NCBI RefSeq assembly: GCF_000308495.1
Contig: NZ_BAFU01000070.1
Span: 186,001 to 250,000, forward strand
Source of the DNA: Nocardia brevicatena NBRC 12119
GTDB taxonomy: Bacteria; Actinomycetota; Actinomycetes; Mycobacteriales; Mycobacteriaceae
Length of the DNA stretch: 64,000 bases
Reading direction: 5' to 3'
In this document: one piece after another, positions 32,200-40,325 of the stretch
Numbering within the stretch: position 1 is the first letter of the stretch
Layout: each line of letters opens with the position of its first letter
Translations under genes and position numbers: made by a program
The notes under the pieces: generated by a model
Databases searched by the model: none
Told to the model about the DNA's origin: nothing
Seen by the model: only the letters and a program-made list of their open reading frames with translations

Positions 32200-33665
32200 T
32201 GGCTGCAGCCACTACCCTTCGACCGCTGTCCGCCGCCGAGGTCACCGACTGGGACCGCACCGCCGATGTGGTGGTCGCCGGCTACGGTATCGCCGGGGTC
32301 TGCGCCGCCATCGAGGCCGCGCGGGCCGGGGCGAACGTGCTGATCCTGGAACGCACCAGCGGCTGGGGCGGCGCCGCGGCGCTCGCCGGTGGGTTCATCT
32401 ACCTGGGCGGCGGAACCCCGCTGCAGAAGGCGCTCGGCTTCGAGGACAGCCCGGACAACATGGAAAAGTTCATGGTCGCCGCGCTCGGGCCGGGCGTGGA
32501 CCGGGAGAAGGTCGCCGACTACTGCCGCGGCAGCGTCGAACACTACGACTGGCTGGTCGCCAACGGGGTGCCGTTCAAGGCGGAGTTCTGGGGCGAACCC
32601 GGCTGGGAACCGCCACACGACGAGGGCCTGATGTACTCCGGCGGGGAGAACGCCGCACCCTTCAACACCATCGCCACCCCGGCCCCGCGCGGACATGTGC
32701 CGCAGATGCAGAACAAGCGGACCGGGTCCAAGGGCGGCGGCTACATGCTGATGAAACCGCTCGCCGAGACTGCCGAGGGCCTCGGCGTCGCGGCCGAGTA
32801 CGACACCCGTATCCAGCGGTTGATCGTCGACGGCGAGCGGGTGGTCGGCGTGATCGCCAAACAGTACGGAAAAGAACTCACCATTCGCGCACAGCGCGGT
32901 GTCGTCCTGGCCACCGGCAGTTTCGCCTACCACGACCAGATGATCGAGGGCTACGCCCCGCGGCTCATCGGCCGGCCCGGCGCCGCCATCTCCGAACACG
33001 ACGGGATAGCCATCCGGATCGCCCAGGCCCTCGGCGCCGACCTCGCCCATATGGACGCCACCGAGGTGGCGTTCTTCGGTGACCCGCAGATGATGGCGCG
33101 CGGCATCCTGGTGAACGGCCGCGGCCAACGCTACGTCCCCGAGGACACCTACCCGGGCCGCATCGGCCAGATGACCCTCTTCCACCAGGAGAACCAGGCG
33201 TATCTGATCATCGGCGAGGCCGCCTACGAGGAGGCGCTCACCACCGAGACGTCCACCCCGTTCTTCCGGCAGCCACCCACCTGGGCGGCCGAGACCATCG
33301 CCGAACTCGAATCCGATATGAGCCTGCCCGAGCTCGCACTGCAGACGACCATCGAGCTGTACAACCGTCACGCCGCCGACGGCAGAGACCCGCTGCTGGG
33401 GAAGAAATCCGAATGGGTCAAACCCCTCGAGGGCCCGTTCGCAGCCTTCGATATGCGCGGCTTCACGGCGGGCTTCACCCTGGGCGGGCTGCGCACCGAC
33501 CTGGATTCCCGGGTCCTGCACGTGAACGGGGAACCCATTCCCGGCCTGTTCGCGGCGGGACGCTGCACGTCCGGTGTCTGCGCGGGCGGCTACGCCAGCG
33601 GCACCTCCCTGGGCGACGGCAGCTTCTACGGCCGCCGAGCCGGGATTGCGGCCGCGAAAAGCTGA
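32199..33665 (+). CDS. FAD-binding dehydrogenase (fumarate reductase / ketosteroid dehydrogenase type)
   Basis: 488-aa flavoprotein. The dinucleotide motif VVVAGYGIAGVCAA (about residues 25-38) is followed by ERTSGWGGAAALAGG, which contacts the flavin pyrophosphate. RGVVLATGSFAYH and the C-terminal GLFAAGRCTSGVCAGGYASGTSLGDG close the FAD site. It belongs to the FAD_binding_2 group, which includes 3-ketosteroid dehydrogenases and fumarate reductases. The full KstD catalytic set cannot be confirmed by eye. Start ATG overlaps the preceding stop (TAATG). Confidence 0.87.
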   Translation: MAAATTLRPLSAAEVTDWDRTADVVVAGYGIAGVCAAIEAARAGANVLILERTSGWGGAAALAGGFIYLGGGTPLQKALGFEDSPDNMEKFMVAALGPGVDREKVADYCRGSVEHYDWLVANGVPFKAEFWGEPGWEPPHDEGLMYSGGENAAPFNTIATPAPRGHVPQMQNKRTGSKGGGYMLMKPLAETAEGLGVAAEYDTRIQRLIVDGERVVGVIAKQYGKELTIRAQRGVVLATGSFAYHDQMIEGYAPRLIGRPGAAISEHDGIAIRIAQALGADLAHMDATEVAFFGDPQMMARGILVNGRGQRYVPEDTYPGRIGQMTLFHQENQAYLIIGEAAYEEALTTETSTPFFRQPPTWAAETIAELESDMSLPELALQTTIELYNRHAADGRDPLLGKKSEWVKPLEGPFAAFDMRGFTAGFTLGGLRTDLDSRVLHVNGEPIPGLFAAGRCTSGVCAGGYASGTSLGDGSFYGRRAGIAAAKS

Positions 33666-33683
33666 ACCGGTACATTCAGACAC

Positions 33684-34262
33684 ATGTCCGAGGGTGAACC
33701 CGTCGTCGTGGAAGCGACCCGTCGCCGCCTGTCCGCGAAACAGGCCGATACGGTCGACAAGTTGACGAAGGCGGCGGTGGAGGTGCTGGCGCGCGAGGGA
33801 TTCGCGGGGATGACCATCCGGATGGTCGCCGCCGCGGCAGGCGTGGGCACCGCCACCGCCTACACCTACTTCTCGTCGAAGGAACACCTGGTCGCCGAGA
33901 TCTTCTGGCGGCGGCTGATGGCCGCCCCGTCACCGGTCAGCGACGATCCGGACCCGGTCGTCCGAGTGGTGGCCGAACTGCGCGCCATTGCCATGCTGGT
34001 GGCCGACGAACAGGCGGTGTCCGGCGCCGTCACCAGCGCCATGCTCGGCCGCGACCCCGACGTCGCGCATCTGCGCGCCCGCATCGGCAACGAGATCCGC
34101 ACCCGTATCGTGCGCGCACTCGGCCCCGACACCGACCCCGACGTGGTGGTCTCACTGGAACTGCTCTACGCGGGCGCGCTGGTGCGGGCCGGTATGGGCT
34201 ATGCCTCCTACGCCGATATCGCCGATCTCCTCGAGAAATCCGCGCTGATGATCCTGCGCTGA
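33684..34262 (+). CDS. TetR family transcriptional regulator
   Basis: 192-aa repressor-type regulator. The N-terminal HTH (about residues 20-70) contains MTIRMVAAAAGVGTATAYTYFSSKEHLVAEI, the standard TetR recognition helix. The ligand-binding C-terminus is of the actinobacterial lipid-catabolism kind. It sits 18 bases after the FAD dehydrogenase gene, so it is co-transcribed with the genes it probably controls. The repeated motif in the aldA/cyp123 divergent region is the best candidate operator. Confidence 0.9.
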   Translation: MSEGEPVVVEATRRRLSAKQADTVDKLTKAAVEVLAREGFAGMTIRMVAAAAGVGTATAYTYFSSKEHLVAEIFWRRLMAAPSPVSDDPDPVVRVVAELRAIAMLVADEQAVSGAVTSAMLGRDPDVAHLRARIGNEIRTRIVRALGPDTDPDVVVSLELLYAGALVRAGMGYASYADIADLLEKSALMILR

Positions 34263-34283
34263 CACTCCCACAGGAAGACCCCC

Positions 34284-34766
34284 ATGCCGAACAGCCGTCC
34301 CAAACAACTCGATTCGCCGATGGTGTCCACCGCCATCAAATACATGTCCAAGATCAACGCTTGGGCCTATCGGCGCACCGGGGGGCGGATCGGCGGAAAA
34401 TGGCGGGTCGGCGCGGGTTTCCGCAAACCGGTTCCCACCCTGCTGCTGGAACACGTCGGCCGCACATCCGGGAAGCGGTTCGTCGCGCCGCTGCTGTACC
34501 TGCGCGACGGCGCGAATATCGTGGTCGTGGCCTCGCAGGGCGGTCTGCCGAAGAACCCGCAGTGGTATCACAACCTGTTGGCCGGCCCGAATACCACCGT
34601 GCAGATCGGCAAGGAACACCTACCGGTCCGTGCGCGCCTGGCAGACGAGGCCGAACGGGAACGGCTGTGGCCGAAGCTGGTCGAGCTGTACGCGGATTTC
34701 GACACCTACCGGTCCTGGACCGAACGCCGTATCCCCGTCTTCGTTCTGGAGCCCCGAACCACCTGA
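34284..34766 (+). CDS. Deazaflavin (F420)-dependent nitroreductase-family protein
   Basis: 160-aa split beta-barrel protein of the DDN/FDOR-A group. Typical family pieces are present: LLEHVGRTSGKRFVAPLLYL, VVVASQGGLPKNPQWYHNLLA and a C-terminal EL-YADFDTYRSWTERRIPVFVLEP. The lysine/tyrosine-containing pocket suggests F420H2 binding. It may reduce quinones or double bonds linked to the upstream catabolic genes. ATG at 34284, 21 bases after tetR, suggests it is the last gene of the operon. Confidence 0.88.
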   Translation: MPNSRPKQLDSPMVSTAIKYMSKINAWAYRRTGGRIGGKWRVGAGFRKPVPTLLLEHVGRTSGKRFVAPLLYLRDGANIVVVASQGGLPKNPQWYHNLLAGPNTTVQIGKEHLPVRARLADEAERERLWPKLVELYADFDTYRSWTERRIPVFVLEPRTT

Positions 34767-35226
34767 TCTCTCCGGCTTCGGGCCGGGCGACTCGATCAAC
34801 GATCGCCCCCACGGCTTCGGCACACCGGCTGTATTTCGTTGTACTGCGACGCCGGCCGTCCCGCGATATTTGTCGCGCGCTGCGCCGGTGGATTTGTGAT
34901 CGGGGATGTTTTGTCCTATGGACCGGGACCTCTGACCGCCATGGTCCTGAATCACCTGTCGGGGACTACGGGCAATTAGGGAAAACCCTATGATCAAGGA
35001 CGCCGAGAGTGAAAAACTCTGGTGGGCGGGCCCGACTGCGGTAGAAGAGAATTCAGGACTGGAAGAATCTACGCGGGTTCCGCAGAATCTCCGTATCGTC
35101 TCGCCTCGTGAGCGGCACAGCCCACCTCCATCGGCCGTGACCATCGACGCCGGGTCCGGGCGATAACCACGCCCTCGGTGGCCGCACCGCGCGGTTCCAC
35201 CGAGGGCACTCGGTCCGAACGTGGAA
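34767..35226. other. Intergenic stretch of reduced GC
   Basis: 460 bases with AT-richer patches (34830-35090) unlike the flanks. It contains one short ORF (next entry). No repeats, tRNA or clear promoters seen. The lower GC may mark acquired or decayed sequence next to a broken P450. Confidence 0.4.
34990..35166 (+). CDS. Possible 58-aa hypothetical protein
   Basis: ATG at 34990 (MIKDAESEKLWWAGPTAVEE) to TAA at 35164-35166, with AGGG a few bases upstream. Codon third positions are less GC-rich than in neighbouring genes. No family recognised. It may be a chance ORF in an AT-richer gap. Confidence 0.22.
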   Translation: MIKDAESEKLWWAGPTAVEENSGLEESTRVPQNLRIVSPRERHSPPPSAVTIDAGSGR

Positions 35227-35404
35227 TCAGGCGGGCGTTCCGAGGTTCACCGGGATCGACATGGGCCGATGGTGAAAAAGGACGGGGTATAGGCAATATC
35301 GTCCGGGTCGATCGCCAGGTTCGGCTCGGGGAAGCGCCGGTACAGCGTCGACAGCGCGAGCCGGCCTTCCAGTCGGGCCGGCGGCGCGCCGATGCAGTAA
35401 CGCG
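35227..35404 (-). pseudogene. Cytochrome P450 C-terminal fragment, frameshifted
   Basis: Just downstream of the MBL gene the minus strand reads GPRYCIGAPPARLEGRLAL, the cysteine-ligand loop and L-helix of a P450. It continues through STLYRRFPEPNLAIDPDDIAYTPSFF and, after a frameshift at a run of five pyrimidines near 35274-35280, HHRPMSIPVNLGTPA, a normal P450 terminus. The original frame stops at 35247-35249 and the resumed frame at 35227-35229. About 60 of some 400 residues remain. The rest was probably deleted when the MBL gene end and the P450 tail were joined. Confidence 0.75.
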
Positions 35405-35419
35405 GCCCCGGCCGCGGCG

Positions 35420-36037
35420 CTATTCGGCGGAGGCGGGTACGTTGGCCCGCTCGGCGCCGATCGTGGTGTCGGGTCCGTGACCGGTGTGCACCACGGTTTC
35501 ATCGGGCAGCGCGAACAGGCGCTCGTTGATGGAGGCGAGGATGGTCGGATAGTCCGAGTGGGAGCGCCCGGTGGCGCCGGGCCCGCCCTCGAACAGCGTG
35601 TCACCGCTGAACACCTCACCGGTATTCGGCAGGTACAGGCAGCACGAGCCCGGAGAGTGCCCTGGGGTGTGCAGTACCCGCAGTTCGGAGCCGCCGACGG
35701 TGAACACCTGGCCGTCCTCGAGGGGGCGGTAGTCGACGCCCGGATGGGTCTGCCGCCACAGCACATCGTCGTCGGGGTGCAGATGGATGGGGCCGCCCGT
35801 GGCCGCGGACAGCGTGGGCGCGACGGTGACGTGGTCGTTGTGGGCGTGGGTGCACACGATCGCCACCACCCGCCGTCCCGCCACGATGTCGAGCACCGGT
35901 TGCGCGGCGTGTGCGGCGTCGACGATCAGCACCTCCGCGTCGTCGCCGATCAGCCAGATGTTGTTCTCGACATCCCAGCAGCCGCCGTCCAGGCAGAACT
36001 GCCCCTCGGTAACGACCCGCTCGACTCGCGCGCTCAC
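35420..36037 (-). CDS. MBL-fold metallohydrolase, partner of MscR
   Basis: 205-aa metallo-beta-lactamase fold hydrolase. The zinc motif THAHNDH is at about residues 62-69, followed by [13 protein letters not shown] and [12 protein letters not shown], and a late His in VHTGHGPDT. In many actinobacteria this gene follows mscR and is thought to hydrolyse the S-formyl-mycothiol product. GTG at 36037 overlaps the mscR stop (GTGA). Slightly short at the C-terminus; the last residues run directly into P450-derived sequence, so a few terminal residues may be replaced. Confidence 0.88.
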   Translation of the reverse strand: MSARVERVVTEGQFCLDGGCWDVENNIWLIGDDAEVLIVDAAHAAQPVLDIVAGRRVVAIVCTHAHNDHVTVAPTLSAATGGPIHLHPDDDVLWRQTHPGVDYRPLEDGQVFTVGGSELRVLHTPGHSPGSCCLYLPNTGEVFSGDTLFEGGPGATGRSHSDYPTILASINERLFALPDETVVHTGHGPDTTIGAERANVPASAE

Positions 36038-37119
36038 AGCACCACCACCGATCGCAGCACCGCGCCCTCGTGCATGGTGTGGAACGCCTGCTCCACCTCG
36101 TCGAGCCCGATCCGCTCGGTCACGAACTTATCCAGCGGCAACCGGCCCTGTCGGTACAGTTCGATCAGCATCGGGAAGTCACGCTCCGGCAGGCAGTCGC
36201 CGTACCAGGACGATTTCAGCGAGCCGCCGCGGCTGAAGAAGTCGATCAGCGGCATCTCCAGGGTCATATCCGGGGTCGGTACCCCAACCAATACCACCAT
36301 TCCCGCCAGGTCACGGGCGTAGAACGCCTGCTTCCAGGTCTCGGGGCGACCGACCGCGTCGATCACCACGTTCGCGCCGCAACCACCCGTCAACTCCTGG
36401 ATCGCGGCGACGGGATCGGTCCCGGAGGCGTCGATGGTGTGGGTGGCGCCCAGGTCCTGGGCCCACTCCAGCTTCTTGGCGTCCCGATCCACCGCGATGA
36501 TGGTGGTCGCGCCGGCCAGCCGCGCGCCGGCGAGGGCCGCGTCCCCGACACCGCCGCAGCCGATCACCGCCACCGAATCACCGCGGCCGACGTTGCCGGT
36601 GTTCATCGCCGCGCCCAGTCCGGCCATCACACCGCAGCCGAGCAGACCGGCGACGGCGGGATCGGTGTCGGGGTCGACCTTGGTGCACTGGCCCTCGTGG
36701 ACGAGGGTCTTGTCCGCGAACGCCCCGATGCCGAGGGCAGGAGTGAGTTCGGTGCCGTCCTCCAGCGTCATGGAGCGACCGGCATTGAAGGTGTCGAAGC
36801 AGTACCAGGGGCGGCCCCGCTTGCAGGCTCGACACTGTCCGCAGACCGCGCGCCAGTTCAGCACCACGAAATCGCCGACGTCCACATGGGTGACCGCCTC
36901 GCCCACCGACTCCACCACGCCCGCGGCCTCGTGGCCGAGCAGGAAGGGGAATTCGTCGTTGATACCGCCCTCGCGGTAGGTCAGGTCGGTATGGCACACA
37001 CCGCACGCCTGTACCCGGACGACCACGTCGCGCGGACCGGGGTCGGGGACGACGATGGTCACCATCTCCACCGGTGCACCGGAGCTGCGGGCGATGACCC
37101 CTCGGACGTTCTGCGGCAC
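36034..37119 (-). CDS. mscR: S-(hydroxymethyl)mycothiol dehydrogenase (formaldehyde dehydrogenase)
   Basis: 361-aa zinc medium-chain dehydrogenase, the same length as M. tuberculosis MscR and alike along nearly its whole length. It oxidises the mycothiol adduct of formaldehyde. Catalytic zinc ligands are in [15 protein letters not shown] and LGHEAAG. The structural zinc set is [15 protein letters not shown] and the NAD motif is [10 protein letters not shown]. Coupled to the MBL hydrolase. A formaldehyde-clearing pair beside P450 genes fits oxidative demethylation, which releases formaldehyde, although the neighbouring P450 tail is broken. Confidence 0.93.
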   Translation of the reverse strand: MPQNVRGVIARSSGAPVEMVTIVVPDPGPRDVVVRVQACGVCHTDLTYREGGINDEFPFLLGHEAAGVVESVGEAVTHVDVGDFVVLNWRAVCGQCRACKRGRPWYCFDTFNAGRSMTLEDGTELTPALGIGAFADKTLVHEGQCTKVDPDTDPAVAGLLGCGVMAGLGAAMNTGNVGRGDSVAVIGCGGVGDAALAGARLAGATTIIAVDRDAKKLEWAQDLGATHTIDASGTDPVAAIQELTGGCGANVVIDAVGRPETWKQAFYARDLAGMVVLVGVPTPDMTLEMPLIDFFSRGGSLKSSWYGDCLPERDFPMLIELYRQGRLPLDKFVTERIGLDEVEQAFHTMHEGAVLRSVVVL

Positions 37120-37670
37120 GGCATCTCCTCTCGGGCGGGTATCGACGCGGCCGACGATGATGCGCCGATGCGCATAACGTTATCCTCCCGGACCCGAATA
37201 CGGACACCTGCGCTCGAAACCTGTTACACCGACCGCGTCTTCCCGTCGCCGATGCCGATCGCATATGCCGGGCCCGTCCCGCGGCACCGAGAGCGGATCG
37301 GCAAACATATGGACAACTCCCGGGCCCACGGTGGGTATGTCATGGCGACGGCCCCGGGCTCGCCGAACGTCGGTGGCCCCGCGCTCGTGGAAACCGATTC
37401 GACCGAGCTCTTCCTTCGCCTACGCCACCCCTCCCGCGCCTTCGACGGGCCCACACCGGATAACCGGCAAACCCCCGTCGACCGCGGTCAAGGCAGCGGT
37501 CGCCGCCGGCGAACCGACACCGGCGGCGACCACCACGACCGGAAACCCCATCAGATTGGTGTCCAACTCAATGGACGCGATGCCTGGACCTCGGCGCGTG
37601 GCGACACGCGGCCGCCACCCGGACAGCATCGGCCGCACCGGGAGAACACCACGCGGAAGGCGAATCCGGC
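37120..37670. other. 551-bp intergenic region upstream of mscR
   Basis: Contains the perfect palindrome ATAACGTTAT (37174-37183), 55 bases before the mscR start, next to two GATGCGC/CGATGCGC copies (about 37159-37173). This is a possible operator or promoter element. From 37310 to 37670 open frames exist on both strands, but none shows family character or a coherent start. I see no gene there. Confidence 0.4.
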
Positions 37671-38021
37671 TCAGCCCGCCGCGGCGGGACCCGGCGGCCC
37701 GTCCGCGCGCAGTTTGAGCAGGACCAGACCGGCGGTGCAGGCCAGAATGAGCCCGGCCACGGTGATCTCCACATGCAGGCCCGCGATACCGAGGACCGCG
37801 CCGACCAGACCGCCGACGAAGAACAGCCAACCGAATGCCCGGAATACGACCCTGCCCGCGCTACGCGAGCCCGATCCGACACCCCCACCCCGCGCCTCGG
37901 CGATCTCGACGTCCGCCTCGGAGCTCACGACCTCGGCCTCGACGACACCCGGCTCCGCGCCGGACATCTCGAATCCCTCGACCGTGCCGGGTAACCGGGT
38001 GGTCGTTTGGTCTCCCATCAT
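37671..38021 (-). CDS. Small membrane protein, unknown function
   Basis: 116-aa protein starting at ATG ATG (38021/38018), preceded by GAGGAG at good spacing. The first 60 residues are acidic and hydrophilic. Two hydrophobic segments follow (VVFRAFGWLFFVGGLVGAVL and EITVAGLILACTAGLVLL, about residues 62-105), making a helical hairpin in the membrane. No family recognised. A longer in-frame start at 38186 is less likely given the Shine-Dalgarno. Confidence 0.55.
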   Translation of the reverse strand: MMGDQTTTRLPGTVEGFEMSGAEPGVVEAEVVSSEADVEIAEARGGGVGSGSRSAGRVVFRAFGWLFFVGGLVGAVLGIAGLHVEITVAGLILACTAGLVLLKLRADGPPGPAAAG

Positions 38022-38184
38022 CCACTCCTCGATGACGCCGTTCGTAACCCGATCCGCACGCGAACCGCTCGATATACGCCCATCCGGTTGTCCCGGCGTC
38101 CCATGCGTAACTTCGGCCACATACGCTACGGCCACCGTTGGGTGATTGTGACCTGACACGTACCCCAGACACGCCGGCGAGATC

Positions 38185-38201
38185 AATTCGATATCTGAAT
38201 T
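38185..38201. promoter_or_regulatory. AT-rich dyad before lipoprotein gene
   Basis: AATTC-GATATCT-GAATT forms a near-perfect inverted repeat in an AT-rich patch, about 120-135 bases before the lipoprotein start and 160 after the divergent membrane-protein start. Possible regulator site. Confidence 0.3.
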
Positions 38202-38319
38202 AAAGATGTTTCATTCCAAATCCGCCCTGGTACCGCCCTTTTCGACCCAATACGGGACTGGTCGGCGCACGCTGCCTCGATTAAGGTAGGCCCACTGAGA
38301 TATCACAGGAGCGTTACCG

Positions 38320-39096
38320 ATGGAGAACAGCAGAACGAAGGTAGCCGGTCCACTGGCCGCCGCGGGCGCCGTTTCCCTCGGCCTGGTGCTCATCGGGGCA
38401 TGCGGAATCGGCCAGGAGGACACCTATGTCGCCCCGCCGCCGATCCGGTCGGGCCTGCAGGCGGCACCGACTCCGCAACCGAGCGACACCACCGCAACGA
38501 CGGCCCAGGTGATCATCCCACCATCCCCCACCTGGCAGGTCGCTCCCGAGATCACCGCGCCCCGGCGCACGCTCCCGACGCAGTACCTCACCTCGACCAC
38601 GACGGCCACCGCCCAAGAAGGCGAGAACCCCGGCGGCTCCGAGAGCCCGGACGAAGCCACACCCACGTCGGCGCCGACCGAGTCGACCCCCGAAGGCCAA
38701 GAGGACACCACGGAACCGGGCGGTCCCGGCACCGCCGAACCGGGGACGGAAACCCTCGTCCCACCGATCGAACCGGCCAGTAGCGGACTACCGGTCCCGG
38801 AGATCACCGCCGCCCCGGCACCATCGGCCGCGCCGGCTCCGACACCGGCGGTCGAACCGGCCGTGGTCGCCGAACCGGCGATTACCTCCGAACCGTCCGT
38901 GTCCGCCGAATCCTCCGTGGCCGCCGAGACGTCGGTACCCGCCGCGTACGAACCGGCGGGTACCGAACAATCGCCGGAAACCGCACAGCCGCTCCCGGAA
39001 ATCGGCGCGCCCACAACAACCGTGGCCCCCGAACCCGTCGAACCGGAGCCCGGGACCGCGCCGTCGACCGACGGCACCGCATCCGCACAGGGTTGA
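38320..39096 (+). CDS. Pro/Thr/Glu-rich secreted lipoprotein
   Basis: 258 aa. The N-terminal signal GPLAAAGAVSLGLVLIGAC ends in a lipobox (LIGAC, Cys at about 28), so it should be lipid-anchored outside the membrane. The rest is low complexity with many P, T, A, E and S residues (e.g. EPAVVAEPAITSEPSVSAE) and no folded domain. It may be a wall-spanning stalk, possibly O-glycosylated. No catalytic motif and no family recognised. ATG at 38320 follows GGAG at close spacing. Confidence 0.75.
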   Translation: MENSRTKVAGPLAAAGAVSLGLVLIGACGIGQEDTYVAPPPIRSGLQAAPTPQPSDTTATTAQVIIPPSPTWQVAPEITAPRRTLPTQYLTSTTTATAQEGENPGGSESPDEATPTSAPTESTPEGQEDTTEPGGPGTAEPGTETLVPPIEPASSGLPVPEITAAPAPSAAPAPTPAVEPAVVAEPAITSEPSVSAESSVAAETSVPAAYEPAGTEQSPETAQPLPEIGAPTTTVAPEPVEPEPGTAPSTDGTASAQG

Positions 39097-39117
39097 ACGC
39101 ACCCCACCCGGAAACGG

Positions 39118-39160
39118 AAAGGCCGGCACCCGCCGGTGCGTACCGCCGGATGCCGGCCCC
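39118..39160. terminator. Bidirectional stem-loop between convergent genes
   Basis: GGCCGGCA (39121-39128) pairs with TGCCGGCC (39151-39158), with an inner GC-rich loop. It is flanked by GAAA on the left and CCC on the right, and lies between the lipoprotein stop (39096) and the fadE stop (39189). Probable shared terminator. Confidence 0.55.
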
Positions 39161-39188
39161 CGTATCGATGGCTCCGGTGCCCGAACCC

Positions 39189-40316
39189 CTACAGTTCGGG
39201 TAGGCCGTACTCCCCGACGTTCCCGGCGAGAATCCGCAGATGCTCCAGGCTGCCGCCGAGGCTCCGCTCGATCGCGGTCAACCGGGCCGCATAGTGGCCC
39301 ACAGGGTACTCGGAGGTGACACCGATACCGCCGTGCATCTGGATCGCCTCCTGCCCGACGTGGCGGGCCGAGCGGCTGATCTGCAGACGTGCCCGGGACA
39401 CCTTCACCTGGTCCTCGTCGCCGTCGACCAGCGATGCGGTGAGGTAGTAGCTCATACTGCGGGCCAGTTCCAGCGAAACGTACATATTCGCGGCGCGCTG
39501 GGTGAGCGTCTGGAACTTCGACAGGGTGACCCCGAACTGTTTCCGGGTCTTCAGGTAGTCGGTGGTCAGCCGGAGCGCCTCCGTCATCGCACCGATGGAC
39601 TCCGCGCACAGCCCGGCCTGGGCGTGGGCGAAGACCGAGTTCACCGCGGCGGAGGCATCGGAGGCCGAGCCGAGCACTTCGGCCGGGGCCGAGTCGAACT
39701 CGAATTGCGCGCCACGCTGCCCGTCGACGGTGGTGTACGGCTTGCGGGTCACACCGGAACCGGCGGCGGCCACCAGGAACAGCCCGATCCCGCCCTCGGG
39801 CAGGGACGCGCTGACCACCAGTTCATCGGCGCAGTCGCCGTGCGGCACCGGGTTCTTGGTGCCGGTGAGCACGTACCCGTCGTCCTTGGCGACGGCAGTG
39901 GCGGCGATCTCGTGGTCGGGCCAGCGGGAGCCGGGTTCGGCGTGTGCGAAGGCGAGCAGCCGGGCACCGGAGGCCACCTCGGGCAGGATCCGCTGCCGCT
40001 GCTGCGCGGTGCCCACCCGGGCGATGAGACCGCCGGGTACCAGCACGGCGTCGAGCAGGGGTTCCGGCGCGAGCCGGCGACCGATCTCCTCGAGTACCAG
40101 CATGGTCTCCACCGGTCCGGCACCCATTCCGCCGTCTTCTTCGGCGAAACTCAGCCCGAGCACACCCAACTCGGCCAGTTGGCCCCAGACATCGCGGCTC
40201 CAGCCGAGCTCGGTCTCGGTGACCTTCAGTCGGGATTCGGCGTCGTAGTTACGCGCAAGCACGTCACGCACGGTGTCGCGGAGTAGGGCCTGTTCATCGG
40301 TGAGATCGAAATCCAT
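39189..40316 (-). CDS. Acyl-CoA dehydrogenase (FadE), smaller subunit type
   Basis: 375-aa flavin acyl-CoA dehydrogenase. DFDLTDEQALLRDTVRDVL at the N-terminus, VLTGTKNPVPHG in the middle domain, QFGVTLSKFQTLTQRAANMYV, and the terminal HGGIGVTSEYPVGHYAARL. FAD-arginine features look weaker than in the upstream partner. Paired, adjacent FadE genes of unequal length are a hallmark of the alpha2-beta2 dehydrogenases acting on steroid side chains in this lineage. It follows its partner by 9 bases on the same strand. Confidence 0.9.
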   Translation of the reverse strand: MDFDLTDEQALLRDTVRDVLARNYDAESRLKVTETELGWSRDVWGQLAELGVLGLSFAEEDGGMGAGPVETMLVLEEIGRRLAPEPLLDAVLVPGGLIARVGTAQQRQRILPEVASGARLLAFAHAEPGSRWPDHEIAATAVAKDDGYVLTGTKNPVPHGDCADELVVSASLPEGGIGLFLVAAAGSGVTRKPYTTVDGQRGAQFEFDSAPAEVLGSASDASAAVNSVFAHAQAGLCAESIGAMTEALRLTTDYLKTRKQFGVTLSKFQTLTQRAANMYVSLELARSMSYYLTASLVDGDEDQVKVSRARLQISRSARHVGQEAIQMHGGIGVTSEYPVGHYAARLTAIERSLGGSLEHLRILAGNVGEYGLPEL

Positions 40317-40325
40317 GTCCTGGTC

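Noticed and set aside
31242-33887. Minus-strand 881-codon open frame
   Set aside because: It is antisense to the dehydrogenase and FAD protein genes, with shadow-type composition and no recognisable domain.
37265-37717. Plus-strand 150-codon ORF in the gap after mscR
   Set aside because: Pro/Arg/Thr-rich with no start context or family signal; open frames occur equally on both strands here.
36070-38145. Very long plus-strand open frame (about 690 codons) antisense to mscR
   Set aside because: It mirrors the mscR coding frame, is rich in Arg, Gly, Gln and His as expected of a high-GC shadow, and has no family motif. The minus-strand MscR is unmistakable.
38424-39107. Gly/Ser/Val-rich 227-codon minus-strand ORF resembling a PE_PGRS-like protein
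   Set aside because: It is the antisense of the Pro/Thr/Glu lipoprotein, which has a proper lipobox; the glycine richness is a by-product of proline and threonine codons.
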